Part shown: positions 1 through 6,394 of the stretch, one piece after another | Position numbering within the stretch: the stretch's first letter is position 1 | Layout: every line of letters starts with the position of its first letter | NCBI GenBank assembly: GCA_029258815.1 | Contig: JAPDJZ010000050.1 | Coordinates: forward strand, 1 to 9,208 | Length of the DNA: 9,208 bases | Reading direction: 5' to 3' | Source: an archaeon | GTDB taxonomy: Archaea; Thermoproteota; Nitrososphaeria_A; Caldarchaeales; Wolframiiraptoraceae | The notes under the pieces: model-generated | The model's input: only the letters and a program-made list of their open reading frames with translations | Databases searched by the model: none | What the model was told of the DNA's origin: nothing | Program-made: the position numbers and the translations under genes

Positions 1-45
1 CCGAAGGGCAGGATAGTCGAGAAAAAGCTTCAGCCGGAAAAGTAG
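1..45 (+). CDS. Possible 3' end of an unidentified protein-coding gene
   Basis: The first 45 bases read as 14 sense codons in frame 1 (PKGRIVEKKLQPEK) followed by TAG. The lysine- and glutamate-rich composition and the codons fit the C-terminal tail of a thermophile protein, and the stop lies 38 bases before the start of the glycosyltransferase gene, a normal spacing for a shared + strand transcript. Fourteen codons are too few to name the protein or to exclude chance. Frame 3 is also open from the left edge, but it carries no start codon before base 84, so it is read here as leader of the next gene. The tRNA-like string at 45-55 overlaps this end and is discussed under rejected items. Confidence 0.35.
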   Translation, partial: PKGRIVEKKLQPEK

Positions 46-83
46 GTTCGAATCCTCCCGGAGATGGCTCGAGGAAGCTCGGC

Positions 84-1241
84 ATGAGCCCCGAGATGCA
101 CTTCGGCGTATGTGGAATAGGCTACGGCCACGCGGCTAGATCCGCGATCCTGATCGAGGAGTTTCTCAGGAGAGGCTGGATCGTATCGGTTTCCTCCTAC
201 GGGGACGGCCTCCGGTATTTCAAGAGGGTCGGCATAGGCGCTAAGCCCGCTCCGGGGATTTCCTACGGGGTTTTACCCGAGGGGAAGGTTAGCATAAAGC
301 TGACGATTTATAAGAACATACTTCTGCCGATTAGATTCGCGGAGCAGGTTTCACGGGAGCTAAGCTTCTCGGAGGACGCAAGCCTAGTCGTATCGGATTC
401 GAGAGCCTCAACCGTCCTCGCGGGCAAGATCCTCGGAAAGCCCGTCCTCACGATCCTAAACCAATTTAATATAAGGGTCGAGTATCCGAGGTATAAGCGC
501 CTCATCGAGCTCGTGGAAGCGGTCGCCCAGGCGCCCGGGGAGATCTGGGCACTAAGCGACGAAATCCTGATCGCCGACTACCCGCCTCCATACACGATCT
601 CGAAGCAGAACCTCGCGATACCGGAAAGCCTCGCGGAGAAGACCTCCTTCATAGGCCCGATAATGGAGAGGGTGGAGGGGAGCGCTCCGAGAAAGATCGT
701 ATGCGAGAAGTATGGCCTAGACCCCGAGGCGGCGCCGATAATATTCTATCACGCCAGCGGCCCCGGCTACGAGCGGAGGAGGCTAACGAGCCTACTCCTC
801 CCGATCTTGGATAAGCTATCCGGAAAATTCCAATTCGTCGCGACGCTCGGCGGCGACCTGCCTAATCGGAGCTATGAAAGCCTTAAGGTTTTCTCGTGGG
901 TTGAGAACCCGGTCGAGCTACTTAGGGTGGCCGACGCGGTGATCTGCAGAGCTGGCCAGACGACCCTAGCAAAGGCCCTAGCGGCCGGGAAGCCCGTCAT
1001 AATGATCCCGATCCCGGCTCACGGGGAGCAGCTCGGGAACGCTCTGTCGGTTTCGAAGCAAGGCGCGGGGCTTGCCCTAGACCAGGAGAAGCTGTCGGCT
1101 GAAACCCTCGAGCGGGCGATTAGGAGGATCCTCTCGGATCCATCATTCTCGGAGAAGGCCGGGGAATATCGCGATCTAGCGAGAAAGCTAGAGCCCGTCG
1201 AATACGTCTGCTCCAAAGCCTCCGAACTCGCGTCGGCTTAG
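84..1241 (+). CDS. MurG-like GT-B glycosyltransferase (archaeal, substrate unknown)
   Basis: A 385-residue protein with the two-Rossmann-domain layout of MurG/GT28-like transferases, which move a sugar from a nucleotide-sugar donor to a lipid or glycan acceptor, usually at the inner face of the membrane. The N-terminal domain opens with the glycine-rich loop GIGYGH (11-16), the usual acceptor-side motif, and VVSDSR (102-107) is the conserved strand near the active site. The C-terminal donor domain has HASGPGY (about 223-229), then CRAGQTT (288-294) and GKPVIMIPIPAHGEQ (302-316), matching the nucleotide-sugar-binding signature with its terminal E-Q pair. ATG at 84 is preferred because GAGG lies nine bases upstream; ATG at 96 would also keep every motif. 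There is no signal peptide or clear membrane helix. Archaea lack peptidoglycan, so the product is not true MurG. A role in surface glycan or glycolipid synthesis is inferred; donor and acceptor cannot be read from sequence. Confidence 0.88.
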   Translation: MSPEMHFGVCGIGYGHAARSAILIEEFLRRGWIVSVSSYGDGLRYFKRVGIGAKPAPGISYGVLPEGKVSIKLTIYKNILLPIRFAEQVSRELSFSEDASLVVSDSRASTVLAGKILGKPVLTILNQFNIRVEYPRYKRLIELVEAVAQAPGEIWALSDEILIADYPPPYTISKQNLAIPESLAEKTSFIGPIMERVEGSAPRKIVCEKYGLDPEAAPIIFYHASGPGYERRRLTSLLLPILDKLSGKFQFVATLGGDLPNRSYESLKVFSWVENPVELLRVADAVICRAGQTTLAKALAAGKPVIMIPIPAHGEQLGNALSVSKQGAGLALDQEKLSAETLERAIRRILSDPSFSEKAGEYRDLARKLEPVEYVCSKASELASA

Positions 1242-1260
1242 CGGCGCTGGGACGCGGCCA

Positions 1261-1322
1261 AGCTTATAGATTAGCGATTAATGCTTTTATTTAACCGGAA
1301 CCTCTCTAGAAACAGGTGGTAG
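1261..1322 (+). promoter_or_regulatory. Promoter and ribosome binding site for the AAA_assoc_C protein
   Basis: The 81-base gap before the next gene is the most AT-rich stretch nearby. It holds two TATA-like boxes: CTTATAGA at 1263-1270 (expected start near 1292, leaving a 31-base leader) and CTTTTATTTAA at 1284-1294 (expected start near 1315, almost leaderless). AGGTGGT at 1314-1320 resembles an anti-16S sequence and sits two bases before ATG 1323, which favours the first box if the site is used. Both boxes are pattern matches only. Confidence 0.5.
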
Positions 1323-1814
1323 ATGAGTAAACGCCCCCGGATATTCTCCTCCGTTACGCCCGAGATGATAATGGGGATCGCTGACGTGATCTTCGATCAC
1401 GGAAGCAGGGCGGATCTGGCTAGGATCGCCATAAGCCTTCAGAGCGATGTCGACGACCTTCTTCCCGTCGTAGAGGTTGCTGAGTCCCTAGGCCTCGTTA
1501 AGGTGGAGAACGGGGACATCTCGCTGACCGAGCTCGGCAGGAAATTCGTCAAAGCGAGGCCCAGCGTTAAGAAGCTCATTCTGAGAGACGCTTTGAGAAG
1601 GGTTGAGCCCTTCGCGACGGTCTTCAAGCTCATAGAGTCTAAGAAGGAGTTTACGGCCGAGGAGCTCTTCGAATCCCTCTCCAGCATAAGGGAGTTCAGC
1701 GAGGAGTATAGGAATCCCGAGGACGTTCATCACATGCTTCTGGAATGGCTTCTCTTCACCGAGCTCGTCGACTACGACGGGGACGAGAAGAAGTTCATCG
1801 TGAAGAGGCTTTAG
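1323..1814 (+). CDS. Stand-alone AAA_assoc_C domain protein (ABC transporter-linked)
   Basis: A soluble 163-residue protein made up almost entirely of the 'AAA-associated C-terminal' domain (PF09821 family, recognised from memory of its consensus). Recognisable blocks are the first helical unit with HGSRADLARIAISL (about 27-40), DDLLPVVEVAESLGLV (43-58), the winged-helix-like GDISLTELGRKFVKA (64-78), the lysine/arginine-rich block at 83-92, and the closing LLEWLLFTELVDYD (139-152). In many bacteria this domain is the C-terminal third of the ATPase of nitrate/sulfonate/bicarbonate-type ABC transporters. Here it is a separate gene facing that ATPase, with the two stop codons overlapping by four bases (1811-1814). 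It probably regulates or senses for the transporter, either bound to the ATPase or as a DNA-binding protein through its winged-helix fold. The role is inferred; domain and context are well supported. The start is supported by the adjacent AGGTGGT. Confidence 0.85.
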   Translation: MSKRPRIFSSVTPEMIMGIADVIFDHGSRADLARIAISLQSDVDDLLPVVEVAESLGLVKVENGDISLTELGRKFVKARPSVKKLILRDALRRVEPFATVFKLIESKKEFTAEELFESLSSIREFSEEYRNPEDVHHMLLEWLLFTELVDYDGDEKKFIVKRL

Positions 1815-2599
1815 CTTAGGAGCGTGTAAACCTCGTCGACGTACTTGTAGAACTCTTCGCTCCTCCGGGATCTAGGTCTCTCGAGCTTCACCTCGACTAT
1901 CCCCGCCACCTTCACGGGCCTCTGGGTTAGAACGACTATCCGATCGCATAGCTCCACCAGCTCCTCTATATCGTGGCTCACCATGACCACCGAGCTCGGC
2001 GGGAGGCTCTGATTCTGCCAGAGGGTCTCGATCTCCCTCCTGAGGGATATCGCGGTCAGCGGGTCTAGATCGCTGAACGGCTCGTCCATCAGAAGTAGAT
2101 CTGGCTGGGCTACGAGGGCTCGCGCCAACGCCACTCTAGACTTCATTCCGCTGCTCAGCTCCGCCGGATAAGCCGTCTCGAATCCCATCAGCCCCACCAT
2201 GTCGAGGAAGACCCTAGCCCTCTCGATCTTCTCCTCCTGGCTAAGCTCTTTCTCATGAATCAAGGCCAGTAAAACGTTCTCGAGAACGGTGTACCACGGG
2301 AAGAGGGCGGGGTTCTGGAACATGATCCCTATCCTCGGCGTGGGCTTCTTCAAGGGCTTTCCGCGGAATAGCACGACCCCCTTCTCAGGCTTTAGGAGGC
2401 CCGCCATTATCCTTATCAGGGTGCTCTTCCCGCATCCGCTCGGCCCGGCTATCCCGAGGAACTCCGCGTACCTAACCCTGAGCGAGAGCCCGTCGAATAC
2501 CTGCAGCCTCCCCCCTCCCCTCATCTCATAGCTGAAGACTATCTCCCTAAGCTCTAGAAGGGCTTCTCTAGTGATCTCGGCCTCCTTCTCCTCGCTCAT
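1811..2599 (-). CDS. ABC transporter ATP-binding protein, nitrate/sulfonate/taurine type
   Basis: A 262-residue ABC ATPase that powers transport through the permease encoded just upstream. All catalytic motifs are present: Walker A GPSGCGKST (52-60), Q-loop Gln95 in MFQNPALFPWYTVLENV, the signature LSSGM (148-152), Walker B LLLMDEP (168-174) with catalytic Glu173, the D-loop SDLD (176-179) and switch His209 in VMVSHD. The P-W-x-T-V-x-E-N-V segment after the Q-loop is typical of the COG1116 (SsuB/TauB/NrtC-like) family. The signature has Ser in place of the usual first Gly (LSGGM/Q). The protein ends about 50 residues after the H-loop and lacks the AAA_assoc_C domain carried by many relatives; that domain is the separate convergent gene at 1323-1814. 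ATG overlaps the permease stop as ATGA, with GGTG seven bases upstream, so translation is probably coupled. Confidence 0.95.
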   Translation of the reverse strand: MSEEKEAEITREALLELREIVFSYEMRGGGRLQVFDGLSLRVRYAEFLGIAGPSGCGKSTLIRIMAGLLKPEKGVVLFRGKPLKKPTPRIGIMFQNPALFPWYTVLENVLLALIHEKELSQEEKIERARVFLDMVGLMGFETAYPAELSSGMKSRVALARALVAQPDLLLMDEPFSDLDPLTAISLRREIETLWQNQSLPPSSVVMVSHDIEELVELCDRIVVLTQRPVKVAGIVEVKLERPRSRRSEEFYKYVDEVYTLLS

Positions 2600-4164
2600 C
2601 TCGCGACACCGACCAGCTCCGCGGCCTTCTCGTAGAGCCTCCTCCAGAAAAGCCTATTCAAGATTGCTATGAACCCCACCATCCATATCGTCGAGGCTAC
2701 TAGGAGCGGTATATCCCCCATGGAGACCGCTATACTCAGAATTCTCCCTATCCCCGGGTTTCCGACATCCCAGACGAAGTCCTCGAGAACTATCCTCTCG
2801 GCGACGACCAAGGTGTTCCACCCACCGCCCATCGCGACCAAGCACCCCATTACTAGGAACGGGAGCATCCTCGGAAGATATAGGTGTCTAAGCTTCCCGA
2901 GACCCGTTATCCCCAGAGCCCTGCAAACCTCCTCCTCTTCGAAGGGTATGCTCCTCACCCCGTCCACGAGGAAGAACAGGATATACCACTGCGTTCCAAG
3001 CAGGATCATTAAGATCGCTCCCAATTCTAGAGGCAGCCCCGCGTCGACCACGAGCTTGGCGATGAGCGGCAGGATTAGGGTGGCTGGAAAGGACGCGGCA
3101 ACCTGAAATGCGGGTATCAGGACGCTCTCCAAGATCCGCTTCTCGCGGATTAGGATCGCTGTCGGAACGCACCAGAGGAGGGCGATTGCGATCGCGAGGG
3201 AGACTCGGAGAAGCGAGAAGCCTATCATCACCAAGGGGTTCACGAGCCCAAGCTCGGCGAAGCCGGTTAAAATCCATGACGCCCCCCACAGGATGACCTC
3301 GAGCCTCGGCTTAACGGCCGAGATGATACAAGCCGCGGCCGATAAGATTAGGAGGATGATGGCGATTCTGGAGATCGACCTTAACCTAGGAAGCTCGACG
3401 CTCGGGATTCTGAGCCGCTTTCCGGGTCTAAGTCCGCCCAGAAGCTCCCTAAATCGTCTAAGCGGCTTCTCGAACCAGACTCGCGGAACCTCCGCCGCCC
3501 TCTCCTCGAACTTATACCTCTCGCCATACCTCATCAAGGGTATGAAGACGAGGAGGTTCGTGAGGATTATCGCTATCATTACGGAGATCAGGCTTAGCGT
3601 GAACTCGAAGACCCTCCCGGATAGGATGTAGCTCGTCGAGAGGGTTCCTATGCCGAAGAGCCTCCACCTAGCCTCCCCGATCGTGATCATCTCACACGCG
3701 ACCAGAAAGTAGAGGCCATTAGCCCATGAAGGCGGGAGATTGCCGGCGATCCTCGGGAAGGCCGCGGGAATATAGACGTCGAAGATCCTCCTCCAGCCGC
3801 TTAAGCCTAGGCTTTTCGAGACCTCGATGATTTCATGCGGGATAAGCCTAACGGCTTCGTAAACCCCAAACGCGATGTTCCAGGCTTGGCTCGTGAATAT
3901 GAGGAAGATCGCCGCCAGCTCGGGGCCTATAATCGGGTGGATCATTATGAAGGCGTAGAGAGCTATCGGGAAGAAGCTTAGGATTGGGACGGATTGGAGA
4001 ACGTCGAGGATCGGTATTATTATCTTTTCCGCGATCCTGTTCACGGCCGCGGGGATCCCGACCAGAAGCGAGAAGATGATCGAGATGATCAGGGCTAGGG
4101 TCATCCTAGCCCAAGAGAACCCTAGGGCGGCCAATACCTCGACCACGGCTGCTCCGAAAGCCAA
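2596..4164 (-). CDS. Fused (duplicated) ABC anion transporter permease
   Basis: A 522-residue polytopic membrane protein with two BPD_transp_1 (NitT/TauT-type) domains in one chain, so a single polypeptide could supply both transmembrane halves of the importer. The first half (about 20-212) has PILDVLQSVPILSFFP (51-66) and an EAA loop around Gly120 (SKSLGLSGWRR to IPAAFPR, 116-138). The second half (about 263-505) repeats the plan with IPAFQVAASFPATLILP (350-366) and an EAA loop around Gly418 (CRALGITGLGK to LPRMLPF, 414-436). An arginine-rich linker (213-262) joins them. This matches the 'duplicated permease' family (COG4986). The first half lacks the helix that opens the second half (about 265-283). 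The start is TTG at 4164 with GAGG directly adjacent; an in-frame TAA seven codons upstream rules out a longer form. GTG at 4146, with GGAG five bases ahead, is a good alternative. The downstream ATPase overlaps by four bases. Substrate unknown, probably a small anion. Confidence 0.9.
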   Translation of the reverse strand: MAFGAAVVEVLAALGFSWARMTLALIISIIFSLLVGIPAAVNRIAEKIIIPILDVLQSVPILSFFPIALYAFIMIHPIIGPELAAIFLIFTSQAWNIAFGVYEAVRLIPHEIIEVSKSLGLSGWRRIFDVYIPAAFPRIAGNLPPSWANGLYFLVACEMITIGEARWRLFGIGTLSTSYILSGRVFEFTLSLISVMIAIILTNLLVFIPLMRYGERYKFEERAAEVPRVWFEKPLRRFRELLGGLRPGKRLRIPSVELPRLRSISRIAIILLILSAAACIISAVKPRLEVILWGASWILTGFAELGLVNPLVMIGFSLLRVSLAIAIALLWCVPTAILIREKRILESVLIPAFQVAASFPATLILPLIAKLVVDAGLPLELGAILMILLGTQWYILFFLVDGVRSIPFEEEEVCRALGITGLGKLRHLYLPRMLPFLVMGCLVAMGGGWNTLVVAERIVLEDFVWDVGNPGIGRILSIAVSMGDIPLLVASTIWMVGFIAILNRLFWRRLYEKAAELVGVAR

Positions 4165-4171
4165 CCTCGTA

Positions 4172-4199
4172 GAGATTTTTATTTAGAAGCCGTATAAAG
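4172..4199 (-). promoter_or_regulatory. Promoter for the permease-ATPase operon
   Basis: The 45 bases between the thioredoxin stop and the permease start are AT-rich. On the - strand they contain CTTTATAC (TTTATA at 4193-4198) and CTAAATAAAAATC (about 4173-4185). The first predicts a transcript start near 4170, a few bases before TTG 4164. The second predicts one near 4154, which would favour the GTG start at 4146. No T-rich terminator follows thioredoxin, so read-through from that gene is also possible. Confidence 0.45.
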
Positions 4200-4209
4200 A
4201 TGGATCGCT

Positions 4210-4617
4210 TTAGAGGTGCCGCCTGATCATCTCCTCTATCGCGGGCTTGGGCTGAGCCCCGATGATCATGTCCACGGGCTTCCCATTCTTGAAGAGGATT
4301 AGGGTGGGTATGCTCATTATCCCGAGCTTCATCGCAAGCCGCCTGCTCCTATCGACGTCGATCTTGGCGAAGGCAACCCTCCCAGCGTATTCTCTCGCAA
4401 GCTCCTCGATCACGGGAGCTATCATGTGGCATGGCCCGCACCACGGAGCCCAGAAATCCACTAGGACGAGGGGGTGCCTTCGAAGGAACTCGCGGAACTC
4501 GTTCTCGTCGAGGTGCACGGGCCTATCGAGCTTCTCGCCGGCCTCAGCCCTTCCGCTCATAAGCTCCTTAAGCTTCCTAAGTTTAATCCTCTCCAGCTCT
4601 CGGTCCTCCTCGGACAT
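4210..4617 (-). CDS. Thioredoxin with charged N-terminal extension
   Basis: A 135-residue cytoplasmic thioredoxin, a dithiol-disulfide oxidoreductase that reduces disulfides in target proteins. The active site WCGPC (Cys60, Cys63) follows the conserved strand VLVDFWAP, Asp54 is the buried acid, and the cis-proline is Pro104 in SIPT. GIMSIPTLILFKNGKPV matches the thioredoxin core closely. Compared with classical thioredoxins of about 105 residues it carries about 30 extra N-terminal residues, highly charged and probably helical (EEDRELERIKLRKLKELM), with no signal peptide; similar extensions occur in some archaeal thioredoxins. The gene is divergent from pheT and 45 bases upstream of the permease on the same strand, so it may share a transcript with the transporter, although a separate permease promoter is visible. 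Start ATG 4617 has only a weak ribosome site but sits about seven bases after the expected transcript start. No thioredoxin reductase gene is present in the window. Confidence 0.95.
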   Translation of the reverse strand: MSEEDRELERIKLRKLKELMSGRAEAGEKLDRPVHLDENEFREFLRRHPLVLVDFWAPWCGPCHMIAPVIEELAREYAGRVAFAKIDVDRSRRLAMKLGIMSIPTLILFKNGKPVDMIIGAQPKPAIEEMIRRHL

Positions 4618-4642
4618 TCCAGCCGTTAAGCATGCGAAAGCC

Positions 4643-4656
4643 TTCTAATAAAATCT
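4643..4656. promoter_or_regulatory. Shared AT-rich box between divergent thioredoxin and pheT genes
   Basis: The segment TTCTAATAAAATCT at 4643-4656 is the only AT-rich block between the two divergent genes. Read on the - strand (GATTTTATTAG) it would place a start near 4624, a seven-base leader for thioredoxin. Read on the + strand (TAATAAAA) it would place a start near 4676, a leader of about 36 bases for pheT carrying the GGTGAG ribosome site at 4703-4708. One box may serve both directions, or two overlapping boxes may exist. Confidence 0.4.
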
Positions 4657-4711
4657 CCCGGAAGAGGGGAAAAGGTTCATTTTGTAGATGCTCAAGCAGG
4701 CCGGTGAGGGC

Positions 4712-6385
4712 ATGCCGGTTCTAACGATAAAGAAGGAGAGGTTCTGGAGGCTTCTGGGCAGGGAGCTCGGGGATGAGGAGCTCTCGAGCATCCTACAGGA
4801 TCTGGGCCTCGACGTAGAGGAGATAGCCGACGAACACCTGAGGGTCGAGTATAATCCGAATAGGCCGGACTTCTCAAGCTCGGTCGGGATAGCGAGGGCC
4901 ATGAAGGGCCTTCTCGGGATGGAACTTGGCGCCCCCAGCTACCATCTAATGCCCGCCAGAACCTACATGGAGGTGGATCCGAGGCTCAGGGACGTCAGGC
5001 CGTATGTCGCGGCCGCGATCGTCAGAGACCTGAGGCTCGGGGTCGAGGACCTCGAGGAGCTGATAAGCATGCAGGAAGACCTCCACTGGATCGTGGGCAG
5101 GGATAGGAGGAAGGTCGCGATAGGGCTGCACGACCTCAACCCGATTAAACCCCCGTTCAAGTACGTGGCCGCGAGAGGAGACGAATACAAGTTCATTCCG
5201 CTAGGAGGATATTCCCCCATGACGCTAGACGAGATACTCGAGAAACATGAGAAGGGCGTGAAGTACGCGCACGTCCTAAGCGGGAAGCCGTATTATCCGC
5301 TGATAGTCGATTCTCTGAACAGGGTTCTATCCTTCCCGCCGATAATAAACTCGCGGCTGACCGAGCTGAGCGAGAGGACCACGAGCATGTTCATCGACGT
5401 AACCGGCACCGACTTCAACGCCGTAATGAACACGATCAATATACTAACGGCAACCCTCATAGACATGGGAGGGGTCGTCGAGCGCGTGAGGATAAGGTAT
5501 CCCGATAGGTCGATCTCAACGCCGGATTACAGGACGAGGAAGTGGCGGCTGAGAAAAGACGAGGTAAACGAGGTTCTCGGCCTAAGCCTGTCGGCGAGGG
5601 ACATCGCGAGAGCGCTTAGAAAAATGAGATACGGGGTTAGGCTGAGGAGGGGCTCGATCGAGGCTATGCCGCCGCCCTACAGAATAGACATAATGCACGA
5701 GATAGACCTGATAGAAGACGTGGCGATAGGGGTCGGCTACGGCAACCTCGAGCCAACCCAGCCGGACGTATTAACCTACGGCTCCCTCCACCCGGACACG
5801 ATCTGGGAGGAGGAGATCCGGGAGCTCATGATAGGTCTCGGGTTTACCGAGGTCATGAATTTCACCCTAACGAACGTCGAGGACGAGTATCTGAAGATGA
5901 GGGTTTCCCCGCATCCGCATGTAAAGCTGAAGAACCCGGTCTCGGCGGAATACTCCATCCTCAGAACTTGGATCCTCCCGAGTCTCATGAAGAATCTCTC
6001 GATGAACGTGAAGAGGCTCTACCCCCAGAAGCTATTCGAGGTGGGGGACGTTGTTAGACCCGAGGAAGGAAGACCCGAGAAAGCCGCTAGAAGCCTCAGG
6101 CTCGCAGCCGTTTCATCGCACTCGAGCGCGTCGTATTCCGAGATGAAGTCGATAGTCGAGGAAGCTTTGAAAAACCTGGGGTTAGGCGATTGGAGCTTGA
6201 AGCCATACGACTCCATGCCCTTCATAGAGGGTAGGGCCGCCGAGATAACTTGGAAGGGTAATTCCATAGGCTTCTTCGGGGAGATCCATCCGGAAGTTTT
6301 AGCGGAGTGGAGTGTGATGATGCCGACGGCGGCCATGGAGCTCGACCTAAGCCTGATAATCGGCTGCTCGAAGAGCGCGGAGTAG
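4712..6385 (+). CDS. pheT: Phenylalanine--tRNA ligase beta subunit (archaeal type)
   Basis: The 557-residue beta chain of the alpha2-beta2 PheRS, which charges tRNA-Phe; the beta chain binds tRNA and edits misacylated Tyr-tRNA. It is the short archaeal/eukaryal form, lacking the bacterial EMAP-like tRNA-binding insert and the C-terminal anticodon-binding domain. In order: the N-terminal domain with VEYNPNRPDF (45-54), the B3/B4 editing domain (about 95-260, including IGLHDLNPIKPPFKY at 137-151), the B5 DNA-binding-like fold (about 270-350, ending in the PPYRIDI-to-GYGNLEP block, 321-348), and the catalytically inactive class II core (350-557) with NPVSAEYSILRTWILPSLM (408-426) and GFFGEIHPEVL (520-530). 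ATG at 4712 is chosen over the in-frame ATG at 4688 because archaeal homologues begin M-P-V-x-T-I and GGTGAGGG lies just upstream. No pheS is in the window. The HAD gene follows after nine bases. Confidence 0.95.
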   Translation: MPVLTIKKERFWRLLGRELGDEELSSILQDLGLDVEEIADEHLRVEYNPNRPDFSSSVGIARAMKGLLGMELGAPSYHLMPARTYMEVDPRLRDVRPYVAAAIVRDLRLGVEDLEELISMQEDLHWIVGRDRRKVAIGLHDLNPIKPPFKYVAARGDEYKFIPLGGYSPMTLDEILEKHEKGVKYAHVLSGKPYYPLIVDSLNRVLSFPPIINSRLTELSERTTSMFIDVTGTDFNAVMNTINILTATLIDMGGVVERVRIRYPDRSISTPDYRTRKWRLRKDEVNEVLGLSLSARDIARALRKMRYGVRLRRGSIEAMPPPYRIDIMHEIDLIEDVAIGVGYGNLEPTQPDVLTYGSLHPDTIWEEEIRELMIGLGFTEVMNFTLTNVEDEYLKMRVSPHPHVKLKNPVSAEYSILRTWILPSLMKNLSMNVKRLYPQKLFEVGDVVRPEEGRPEKAARSLRLAAVSSHSSASYSEMKSIVEEALKNLGLGDWSLKPYDSMPFIEGRAAEITWKGNSIGFFGEIHPEVLAEWSVMMPTAAMELDLSLIIGCSKSAE

Positions 6386-6394
6386 TGCTCGGGA

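Noticed and set aside
42..66. tRNA 3' end: GGTTCGAATCC at 45-55 matches a tRNA T-arm
   Set aside because: One pair of the five-base T stem is mismatched. The preceding bases form no anticodon arm (the would-be loop lacks U33 and its flanks do not pair) and no D arm, and the same region reads as sense codons ending in TAG. A chance match is more likely.
1811..1814. Frameshifted or broken fusion between the ATPase and the AAA_assoc_C gene
   Set aside because: The two genes are on opposite strands and both have complete motifs and proper stops, so a simple broken fusion is not possible without an inversion.
2669..3296. Long open frames on both strands inside the permease gene
   Set aside because: They are arginine-, serine- and proline-rich products of the GC-rich complement of a membrane protein gene, have no recognisable domain, and overlap a well-supported gene throughout.
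4688..4711. In-frame upstream ATG for pheT, adding eight residues
   Set aside because: It has no ribosome site, and archaeal PheT proteins begin at the M-P-V-x-T-I that follows GGTGAGGG; the later start is preferred.
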